Of a stretch of 49,390 nt of DNA, positions 18,701-25,259 are shown one piece after another. The DNA is taken from positions 1-49,390 of the forward strand of contig JAISCR010000036.1 of assembly GCA_031265435.1 (NCBI GenBank). Direction: 5' to 3'. Position 1 is the stretch's first letter, and each line of letters begins with the position of its first letter. Source of the DNA: Treponema sp. (GTDB lineage: Bacteria > Spirochaetota > Spirochaetia > Treponematales > Breznakiellaceae). The position numbers and the translations under genes were made by a program. The notes below the pieces were generated by a model. That model had not been told where the DNA came from. It saw only the letters and a program-made list of their open reading frames with translations, and made no database searches.

Positions 18701-19459
18701 CTATTCCGGAACCTCCACCGCTTCCGCCACAAACAGGGTTGTCAGGAAGGTAAATACCACCGCCTGAATAAGGCCGTCAAAGAAATCAAAGTACAGGGAA
18801 AGGAACACGGGCACAGCGACCGGTATGGGCAGCGCGTGTTCAATCAGCAGCATGATCACATAGCCTCCGAGAATGTTCCCGAAAAGCCGCAGACAGAGGG
18901 ACAGGGGCCTGATGATGTACTCCAAAAGGTTAAAGGGAAGCATCATGGGCACCGGATTGAGCAGATTCCGCGCCCAGCCTTTGATCCCCCGCGCCCGGAG
19001 GCCGCCGAAAAACACGATGAGGATTGAAATGAGGGCCAATGCCGCAGTCAGGTTGATATCCCTGGTGGGCGGCTTGATGACAAAGGGCGGCTCCATGCTG
19101 AAGGCCGAAATTGCCATGGGGGAAACCGCGGGAAGAATATTGGCTACAAGGAGGAAGAGAAAAACCGTCCCGATATAGGGGCCGTATATTTTTGCCCGGT
19201 GGCCGAAGTGGTCTTTTGAAAAGTTATCGAGAAATTCAATGCCCAGCTCCAGAATTGCCTGAGCGCCCCTGGGTATCTCCTTTAGCTTTCGGGTAAGGAC
19301 GAGGGATGCAATAATGAGGATGCCCATAACCACCCAGGAAATGATGACAGTCTCGTTGATATCTATGGAAACAAGCTCTATGCCCAGGATACGGACAGGC
19401 CTGGAAAGGGGAATCGAGATGATGGTTTTAAATTCTTCCAGAGATTCCTTTATTTCCAT
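18701..19459 (-). CDS. atpB: F0 ATP synthase subunit a
   Basis: 252 residues with five to six membrane helices. The conserved arginine helix RPLSLCLRLFGNILGG and the final helix (QAVVFTFLTTLFVAEAVE) form the ion half-channels against the c-ring. It starts 13 bases after the RsbRD_N-like gene, with AAGGAA as ribosome binding site, and 72 nt separate it from atpE. No atpI/uncI gene is present; the position usually taken by atpI is filled by the unrelated upstream gene. Confidence 0.97.
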   Translation of the reverse strand: MEIKESLEEFKTIISIPLSRPVRILGIELVSIDINETVIISWVVMGILIIASLVLTRKLKEIPRGAQAILELGIEFLDNFSKDHFGHRAKIYGPYIGTVFLFLLVANILPAVSPMAISAFSMEPPFVIKPPTRDINLTAALALISILIVFFGGLRARGIKGWARNLLNPVPMMLPFNLLEYIIRPLSLCLRLFGNILGGYVIMLLIEHALPIPVAVPVFLSLYFDFFDGLIQAVVFTFLTTLFVAEAVEVPE

Positions 19460-19472
19460 AAATTATTTCCTT

Positions 19473-19988
19473 CTAATCTTTTTTGAAGAAAAAGTCATCT
19501 TTGAAGTACTTTTTTAGCAGCTCTTCGGAAACCTTGTCGGAACTGCTCATACTGGTATAGGTAGCTTCAAGAAAACCTTTGGTGGTATAGAAACTTCCCA
19601 AAAGAAAAAACTCCGATACTCTGGTAATTACATCAATGGCCTGGTACATCCGTACCGGATTCTCCGGCGCATACTCGGTCATGATGAACTGAATCACTAC
19701 CTGTTGGGCCAGGTTGCATGCATAGATCACTTCGGAAACAGGAAAACCCTCCTTCATGCGCCCTTTCCCCAGCTTTACAAAGAAATCGCCCACCTCCGAG
19801 CGATCCAGCCCCCGATCAAGAATACGGGCCAACAGGGGATAAAAGGCGGAATCCGCCACGATCAGCGCCTCGTCACTCATCTCATTGTAATGCTTAAGCT
19901 GAGGATTCCGGCGAATCTTTTCCTTCCAGCGGAGGGCAAAATCACGGCCCCCGAGAGTCAGGGTATCAATGATAGTGTGATCAATCAT
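19473..19988 (-). CDS. RsbRD_N-like (globin-fold sensor) protein heading the ATP synthase operon
   Basis: 171 residues, all helical, resembling the N-terminal domain of RsbR/RsbS co-antagonists: GGRDFALRWKEKIRRNP at the start, then a YPLLARILDRGLD helix and LGKGRMKEGFPVSEVIYA. No STAS domain follows, so it is a stand-alone sensor-like domain. It is the first gene of the atp transcript. A TTGGAA-17-TATACT promoter ends ten bases before its ATG, no Shine-Dalgarno is present, and atpB follows after 13 bases. A role in tuning ATP synthase levels or activity is inferred from position only. Domain identity is moderately sure. Confidence 0.7.
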   Translation of the reverse strand: MIDHTIIDTLTLGGRDFALRWKEKIRRNPQLKHYNEMSDEALIVADSAFYPLLARILDRGLDRSEVGDFFVKLGKGRMKEGFPVSEVIYACNLAQQVVIQFIMTEYAPENPVRMYQAIDVITRVSEFFLLGSFYTTKGFLEATYTSMSSSDKVSEELLKKYFKDDFFFKKD

Positions 19989-19998
19989 AACAAGATAA

Positions 19999-20027
19999 AG
20001 TATAAAGCAAGCGGGAATTTATTCCAA
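19999..20027 (-). promoter_or_regulatory. Promoter of the RsbRD_N-atp operon with an overlapping palindrome
   Basis: On the minus strand TTGGAA (20022-20027), a 17-nt spacer and TATACT (19999-20004). The spacer and -35 carry the palindrome GGAAT-AA-ATTCC, a possible operator. The start codon at 19988 is only ten bases from the -10. Confidence 0.65.
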
Positions 20028-20038
20028 TAGTTAAGCGA

Positions 20039-21409
20039 TTATTGTTCAAAAAACTGAAATTTCCGGACAATTCCGGTGTATACCAGGGCCCCGCTCCTGG
20101 GATCCCGTTCGGGATCGAATGGAGCCTCGCAAAGAAGGAGACCGCCTGATTCAAGAGTCCCCGCGGCCGGGCCTTTTACCAGAACAAGGCCTTGCTCCCC
20201 GCAGGCATACCTCCCTTTGGCGGTTTGTGCATGCGTCCCTCCGGGCCGCGAGCGTAAGGAAGTTGATAGTACGTCGCTACTTTCAGCGGCTTGCGCATCT
20301 CTCCCCCGGGAAGGGCCGGCGGGGAAACTGTCCGAAAGAATTCTGAGCCGACACTGCTTTCCACCCGATATGTTTTGCCCGCCGCTATCCACCCCGGCTC
20401 CTGCCGCCCTGTCCCGCAAGGCTCCGGCAAAAAGGAAACTTAAAGTTGCCCTGTCTTTCGGGAGTCCTGCCGCGGCGGAGAGTTTCCGCAGGGCCGCCGG
20501 CGCGTCACCCGTGGCAAAGGCAAAGTGACACCACCTTGGTGTCACATGACACCATTTGGGTGTCATGTGACTTGATTTCCGGAGGGAGGCATTTATTTCG
20601 CCATGTCCCGGCGATGTGTTCTGCCTCTTGTTTCCCGGCAGGGGACAGGCCGCACTGTGGACACAGGGGGCAAGGGGATAACGGCCCGCCTCAAGGAATG
20701 CCGTTCTGAGAGCGGCTATAAATTCCCCGGAACGGGGCACGCCGGGTTCTACAACAAGAACACTGCCTTCCCTGTCAAGCAGCGGGGAGAGAAACCCTAC
20801 CCGTTTTTTTGCCGCTTCCGTCAGGGATACCGCATGGGGTATCCCCTGAATAAGCTCATTAAACACATTCACCGCGCTTACAAGTTTTGCGGGTTTGCCG
20901 TATATGCGCGTTCCGTCAATGGAACCACGGATGGTTTTGATCTTCCAGGGGCAGGAGGCAGTGTCTTTCCCGCTCAGGACGCCAAAAAATTTAAGCCCTG
21001 CCTCCAGTATTGCGGAAGTCTGGTCAAGGCAGCGGAACTCCAGCGGCAGTTCACGGAGATCGGGCCGTGCTATCCAGAGGGCGGCGGCAAAGGTAAGGGG
21101 GCCCGCTCCCAGATCCGTAACAGCGTCGCCTGCTTTAAGGCGCAGCGGTAATGCGGGAAGAAGACGGCAGAGGCGGTAGAGATTCCAGGGAAAGAAACAG
21201 CGCAGGTATGCGGAAAGAAGATTGGGATGCCCAAGGTAGGAAGCGCTCCGTTCCCCCCGGCCCGAAGTAAGCAGGCGTGAAAGTTCCGCAACATCGGCAG
21301 GCAGCCCCGCCCTGCGGCGGCAGGGAAGCGGAAAAGTTTTTTCGATCAGCGCAGGAACACTGTCAAGAATACCGCGGATCTCTGCCGTAAGGGGCGGAAA
21401 GAGATTCAC
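20039..21409 (-). CDS. Rsm22-like small-subunit rRNA/ribosome methyltransferase with in-frame repeat insertions
   Basis: 456 residues. The SAM-binding start is VTDLGAGPLTFAAALWIA near residue 100, followed by NVFNELI and LVVEPG. The Cys-rich region APCVHSAACPLPG, the WCHF motif and RATLSFLFAG are typical of Rsm22-family proteins, which bind a metal cluster and are linked to small-subunit ribosome assembly. Two in-frame insertions interrupt it. About 30 residues with a tandem 7-residue repeat, TPKWCHV/TPRWCHF, come from 21-bp palindromes (20525-20566). A segment beginning DAQAAESSDV comes from a 71-bp repeat (20228-20298). The start overlaps merR by four bases. Confidence 0.8.
   Translation of the reverse strand: MNLFPPLTAEIRGILDSVPALIEKTFPLPCRRRAGLPADVAELSRLLTSGRGERSASYLGHPNLLSAYLRCFFPWNLYRLCRLLPALPLRLKAGDAVTDLGAGPLTFAAALWIARPDLRELPLEFRCLDQTSAILEAGLKFFGVLSGKDTASCPWKIKTIRGSIDGTRIYGKPAKLVSAVNVFNELIQGIPHAVSLTEAAKKRVGFLSPLLDREGSVLVVEPGVPRSGEFIAALRTAFLEAGRYPLAPCVHSAACPLPGNKRQNTSPGHGEINASLRKSSHMTPKWCHVTPRWCHFAFATGDAPAALRKLSAAAGLPKDRATLSFLFAGALRDRAAGAGVDSGGQNISGGKQCRLRILSDSFPAGPSRGRDAQAAESSDVLSTSLRSRPGGTHAQTAKGRYACGEQGLVLVKGPAAGTLESGGLLLCEAPFDPERDPRSGALVYTGIVRKFQFFEQ
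20228..20298 (-). repeat. 71-bp protein-embedded repeat, copy B
   Basis: Gap-free match (57 of 71 bases) to 11150-11220 on the plus strand. It is read in the same frame as that copy although the two host proteins are unrelated. Complementary pieces GCCGC/GCGGC and AGCG/CGCT inside it could form a stem. The frame opposite to the host gene's own frame is also open in both copies. Confidence 0.75.
20525..20571. repeat. Tandem 21-bp palindromes inside the Rsm22-like gene
   Basis: Two perfect hairpins lie head to tail: GTGACACC-loop-GGTGTCAC (20525-20545) and ATGACACC-loop-GGTGTCAT (20546-20566), followed by GTGAC. The outermost pair changes from G-C to A-T in a compensated way. On the gene strand each unit is exactly seven codons, giving a repeated (V/M)TP(K/R)WCH next to the conserved WCHF motif. 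Confidence 0.75.
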
Positions 21410-21729
21410 TCTTCTTCTTTTCCCCCCGGAACCGAAAAATAGAGATCCATCAATTCGTTACGTAAATTGGAAACCAGGGCATGGAGATCCTGACTCTTCC
21501 CGGACAATTCCCGGTAGAGTTCCTCCCTGGCTCCTTCAACAGTAAACTTTCTCTCGTAGAGAAGGTACTTGAGCCGGATAAAGATCTCCACATCCCGTTC
21601 GGAGTAACAATGCCTGCCTCCGGAATCCCGTCTTGCCTGAATGAGGGGAATTTCCTGTTCCCAGTAACGAACCACATAGGGTTTTACATTGAGAAGACGG
21701 GCAACTTCTCCGATGGCGTAAGACTTCAC
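21406..21729 (-). CDS. MerR-family transcriptional regulator
   Basis: 107 residues. The N-terminal winged helix-turn-helix is clear: YAIGEVARLLNVKPYVVRYWEQEI then GGRHCYSERDVEIFIRLKYLL. A short helical tail without a ligand-binding domain follows. Members of this short HTH type often control their own operon or development. It overlaps der by four bases upstream and the Rsm22 gene by four bases downstream (ATGA at both joints), so the three are one translational unit. Its target cannot be read from sequence. Confidence 0.9.
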   Translation of the reverse strand: MKSYAIGEVARLLNVKPYVVRYWEQEIPLIQARRDSGGRHCYSERDVEIFIRLKYLLYERKFTVEGAREELYRELSGKSQDLHALVSNLRNELMDLYFSVPGGKEEE

Positions 21730-23132
21730 CGCTTTTTCCCTGCGGTATCCCCGGCGGATGAACGGATCTCTATCTTCAGGGGGATAAGGGAAAAACCCAG
21801 ATCCCGCCGTATCCGGTTTCTGAGGTAAGAAACATAAGCCTCGCCCACCGCTCCGGGGCGCGACACGAAGATAATAAATTTCACGGGGTTTTCCGAACTC
21901 TGTACCGCGTACTTTACCTTGAAACGGGTCTGCGGGCCCGAAGGCGGCGGATTTTCTTCAAGCCAGCGGCCCAATGCCCGGTTAAGCTCGCCGGTTTCAA
22001 TATGAATATTAAGCTGTTTATACATTTTTATCGCGGTATCAAGAAGCTTGTCCACGCCGGAACCGTCAAGAGGAGAACCTTCACTCTGCCGGGCCCGGTT
22101 GAGCGCTCCAATCGCACTTAAAGCAACGATGGGCGCGAACTCCATCTGTCCAAAGAAGAAATGAATCCTGTCGCAGGCCGCCTGGAACGTATTTTTTATC
22201 TGCGGCATGGTATCCCACTTGTTAAGCACCAGGATGATCCCCCGGCCTTTGTCATGGGCAAGGGCAGCAATCTTCTTGTCCTGATCGCTTAAGCCTTCAA
22301 GGGCGTCGATCAAAAGAAACACAATATCCGCACTGTCAATGGATTTAATCGCGCGGTTCACCGAATAGTATTCAATATTTTCGCTGACTTTGCTCTTGCG
22401 TCTGATGCCTGCCGTATCAAGCACCAGGAATTCCCTCCCCTTCCAGGAAAAACCGCCTTCCACCACATCCCGTGTGGTACCGGGAATATCGCTGACAATG
22501 GAAGCGGCGCTGGCCGTCAGCCTGTTTGACAGGGTGGATTTGCCGGTATTCGGCTTGCCCAGCAGGGCAATACGGATGGGCCTTGAGGCGGAATCATCGG
22601 TCTTGAGGTTTGAAAAATCAAGGCGGGAAACAATATCATTTTCAAGTTCGGTAATATTGTCGCCATGTTCCGCGGAGATCATGTGGATTTTTTCAAAGCC
22701 CAGAGAAAGGACATTCCAGGCTTCGGCGGCAAGCCTTCCTCCTTCGGTCTTGTTCACCGCCACAATGAGTTTGTCCTGCCGGGGTCTGAGCAGTTCTATA
22801 AACTCTTCGTCTTCCGCAGTCAATTCCCCGGCCTCCAGCAGAAGTACTACCAGATCGGATCGGCTTATGGCTTCCAGAGTCCTGTCAACAACGATACTGT
22901 CAAGATTTGATCCGGGATTCCGGGGCTCCCTGGTAAGTTTGAAGCCGCCGGTATCGATCAGCCTGACCGGCCTCCCCGCGATAAGGGCATCCGCCTCCAC
23001 CGGATCCCGGGTTACTCCGGGCGTAGGATCGGTAATGGCCCGCCGCCTGCGGAGAAGCCGGTTAAAGAGGGTTGATTTCCCTACATTGGGCCGTCCCGCC
23101 AGAACCACGCGGGGAAGATTGAGGTACTTCAT
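21726..23132 (-). CDS. der: Ribosome-assembly GTPase Der (EngA)
   Basis: 468 residues with two tandem GTPase domains and a C-terminal KH-like domain, the unique architecture of Der. Domain 1: GRPNVGKST, DTGG, and the specificity motif NKTE instead of the usual NKxD. Domain 2: GKPNTGKST, DTAG, NKWD. It matures the 50S subunit and is generally essential. The NKTE variant keeps an acidic residue and may only weaken guanine preference of the first site. It leads an overlapping set with merR and the Rsm22-like gene, which groups two ribosome-related proteins. No clear Shine-Dalgarno is seen. Confidence 0.96.
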   Translation of the reverse strand: MKYLNLPRVVLAGRPNVGKSTLFNRLLRRRRAITDPTPGVTRDPVEADALIAGRPVRLIDTGGFKLTREPRNPGSNLDSIVVDRTLEAISRSDLVVLLLEAGELTAEDEEFIELLRPRQDKLIVAVNKTEGGRLAAEAWNVLSLGFEKIHMISAEHGDNITELENDIVSRLDFSNLKTDDSASRPIRIALLGKPNTGKSTLSNRLTASAASIVSDIPGTTRDVVEGGFSWKGREFLVLDTAGIRRKSKVSENIEYYSVNRAIKSIDSADIVFLLIDALEGLSDQDKKIAALAHDKGRGIILVLNKWDTMPQIKNTFQAACDRIHFFFGQMEFAPIVALSAIGALNRARQSEGSPLDGSGVDKLLDTAIKMYKQLNIHIETGELNRALGRWLEENPPPSGPQTRFKVKYAVQSSENPVKFIIFVSRPGAVGEAYVSYLRNRIRRDLGFSLIPLKIEIRSSAGDTAGKKR

Positions 23133-23172
23133 GGGACTTCGTTCCGTGTTCGATTTAAAGTGAATATGGCTG

Positions 23173-24912
23173 TCATGTCAGGCCGTATTTTGTCATCCAC
23201 TCATCAACCAGAACGGCGTTCTGTTTCCAGCTCTTGCCCCGCAGGGCTTCCGCGGTCAGGCTGCGGCAGCTTTCCATTTCGACAAGACGGATTATCCGTT
23301 TTATTGAGGGAATGGCGGAAGCTACCATGCTGAACTCATCAAGGCCCAGACCCAGCAGCAGGGCCGTTACAAAGGGATCCCCGGCCATCTCTCCGCACAT
23401 GGCGGCCTTGATGCCTTTTTCATGGGCGGCGTCGATGGTCTTTTTAAGGAAACGGAGGACTGCGGGATGCACCGGCTGCGCCAGATAGCTTACCCGCTCG
23501 TTGCCGCGGTCAATTGCCAAAGAATACTGGATCAAATCGTTTGTACCTATGGAAAAGAAGTCCGACTTTTCGGCCAGAATATCCGCGGTCATGGCCGCGG
23601 AGGGAACCTCGATCATGGTTCCCGCTTCGATGTTTTCAGAATAGGCCTGTCCTTTCTTGCGGCATTCCGCCTTGGCTTCCTCCAGCAAATGCAGGGCCTG
23701 TTCCAGTTCTTCAATTCCCGAAATAAGGGGGAACATGATCTTTACAGTCCCGTACACACTGGCCCTGAGAATGGCCCGCAGCTGTGTCTTGAAAAGTTCC
23801 GGCAAAGCCAGTGAAAAACGGATAGCCCTCCAGCCCAGAAGAGGATTCTTCTCGTCGGCCGTGTCATGGAAATCCTTGAGGATCTTGTCTCCCCCGATAT
23901 CCACCGTCCGTATGGTAACGGGCCTGCCGTCCATGGCCCTAAGAACCCGGCTGTAGGCTTCAAACTGGGTTTCTTCCTCCGCGGACTTGCCGGGAACGAT
24001 AAAGAGAAATTCCGAACGGTAAAGACCTATGCCTTCGGCGCCGAATTTGCCCGCGTGTTCAGCCTCTTCGGGAATTTCAATATTGGCCTTGAGCAATACC
24101 CGGAAACCATCTTTTGTCTCCGCGGGAAGATCCCTTATGGCAAGATATTCGGCGGTGAGTTTCTGATCCTGTTTGGCAATTTCTTTTACTTTTTCAATGG
24201 CTTCCCTGTCGGGATTCACAAAGACCTTGCCCGTTCCGCCGTCTACCACCAGGGTATCGCCTGAGTTTATCTCCATCGTGGCATTGGAAAGTCCCAGTAC
24301 CGCAGGAATGCCGAAAGCCCGGGCCAGGATCGCCATGTGGCTCGTCTTCCCTCCCAGATCCGTAACAATGCCTTTTACATGCTCCCTGCTCATGGTAAGC
24401 AATTCGGAAGGCAAAATGTCATGAGCCACAAGGATTACATCCTGCTCCAGTTCGTTCAGATAAACTTTTTTTATAAGAAGCAGATGAGTAAGAACCCGCC
24501 GGGATACATCGCTGATATCCACCGCCCGTTCACGGAATATGGGATCCGGGGAGGCCGTCATCTTCTGTATAAGATCGCGGGCAATATCCCACACCACCCA
24601 TTCGGCGTTCTGTAGTGTTTGTTTAAGATGGGCGGCCAACTGTTCCTGAAAATCCACATCCTCCAGCATCATAAGATGAGCTTCAAAAATGGCCGCCTGT
24701 TCCTTGCTCATCCCTTCAGTTATCTTCCCCTGAAAAGACTCCAGCTCCGCGGCGGCATCGGCAATGGCTTTTGAAAGACGGGCAAGTTCATTTTCGACAT
24801 CGATCTTCCGGATGGTATAATGAGGGATCTCCGGCATCCCATTGTCCAGGTAGAGAAAGGCTTTACCGGTAATAACTCCCCGAGAAGCGGAAATTCCATC
24901 GAACGTTTTCAT
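23173..24912 (-). CDS. ptsI: PTS enzyme I (phosphoenolpyruvate-protein phosphotransferase)
   Basis: 579 residues, close to the usual ~570. The phospho-histidine is in GGKTSHMAILARAFG near residue 190, the PEP-binding residues in LYRSEFLFI and FSIGTNDLIQYSLAIDRGN, and the active cysteine in MCGEMAGDP. It passes phosphate from PEP to HPr. A frame extending 13 codons further upstream exists. The ATG at 24912 was chosen because the protein family starts at MKTFDGISASRG and a TTGTCA-18-TATTCT promoter ends nine bases before it. No HPr gene is adjacent; an EIIA gene lies far away at 45289. Confidence 0.95.
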   Translation of the reverse strand: MKTFDGISASRGVITGKAFLYLDNGMPEIPHYTIRKIDVENELARLSKAIADAAAELESFQGKITEGMSKEQAAIFEAHLMMLEDVDFQEQLAAHLKQTLQNAEWVVWDIARDLIQKMTASPDPIFRERAVDISDVSRRVLTHLLLIKKVYLNELEQDVILVAHDILPSELLTMSREHVKGIVTDLGGKTSHMAILARAFGIPAVLGLSNATMEINSGDTLVVDGGTGKVFVNPDREAIEKVKEIAKQDQKLTAEYLAIRDLPAETKDGFRVLLKANIEIPEEAEHAGKFGAEGIGLYRSEFLFIVPGKSAEEETQFEAYSRVLRAMDGRPVTIRTVDIGGDKILKDFHDTADEKNPLLGWRAIRFSLALPELFKTQLRAILRASVYGTVKIMFPLISGIEELEQALHLLEEAKAECRKKGQAYSENIEAGTMIEVPSAAMTADILAEKSDFFSIGTNDLIQYSLAIDRGNERVSYLAQPVHPAVLRFLKKTIDAAHEKGIKAAMCGEMAGDPFVTALLLGLGLDEFSMVASAIPSIKRIIRLVEMESCRSLTAEALRGKSWKQNAVLVDEWMTKYGLT

Positions 24913-24921
24913 GTATATAAA

Positions 24922-24951
24922 AGAATACTCCAAAAGACATACATTTGACAA
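24922..24951 (-). promoter_or_regulatory. Promoter of ptsI placed directly at the start codon
   Basis: On the minus strand TTGTCA (24946-24951), 18-nt spacer, TATTCT (24922-24927). Nine bases remain before the ATG at 24912, implying a leaderless or almost leaderless mRNA. Confidence 0.55.
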
Positions 24952-25019
24952 GTGAGCCGTTTATACTCATTTTCATGGATGTCTATTTTAAGCTATAATA
25001 GAGAAGGAGGCCGATACCC

Positions 25020-25259
25020 ATGGTTGATATTATCATCGGCGAGGAAGATGACACTCAGGCGCCGGCGGAGGATTCCGGTTTCCCGGCCTGTGTTACATGT
25101 GCCTATTTTGAGATAACCTGGGACAGATCTTTTCCAAGGGCATGCAAATTCTTCGGTTTCAAAGGGCAGCATGCTCCTGCCCTGGAGGTACAGAAAACCA
25201 CAGGTGAAAAAATCTGCCCTGCCTTTCTGCCAAAACATAAAAACAGGGAACCCGAATGA
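25020..25259 (+). CDS. Small cysteine-containing protein of unknown function
   Basis: 79 residues with four cysteines: CVTC, then a TWDRSFPRACKFFGFKG block and TGEKICPAF. The spacing suggests metal binding. Similar small proteins with the W-D-R-x-x-P-R-A-C-K and C-P-A-F blocks occur in several bacteria without a known role. AGGAGG lies nine bases before the ATG and a TATAAT box is located just upstream. The stop overlaps the next gene (ATGA), a radical SAM protein, so the two are translated together. A role as its partner is an inference. Confidence 0.8.
   Translation: MVDIIIGEEDDTQAPAEDSGFPACVTCAYFEITWDRSFPRACKFFGFKGQHAPALEVQKTTGEKICPAFLPKHKNREPE

Noticed and set aside
14846..20064. Shared 15-mer AAAACTGAAATTTCC at 14846 and 20050, with related AAACTGAAG strings elsewhere
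   Set aside because: One such exact match is expected by chance in a window of this size, and the flanks do not align.
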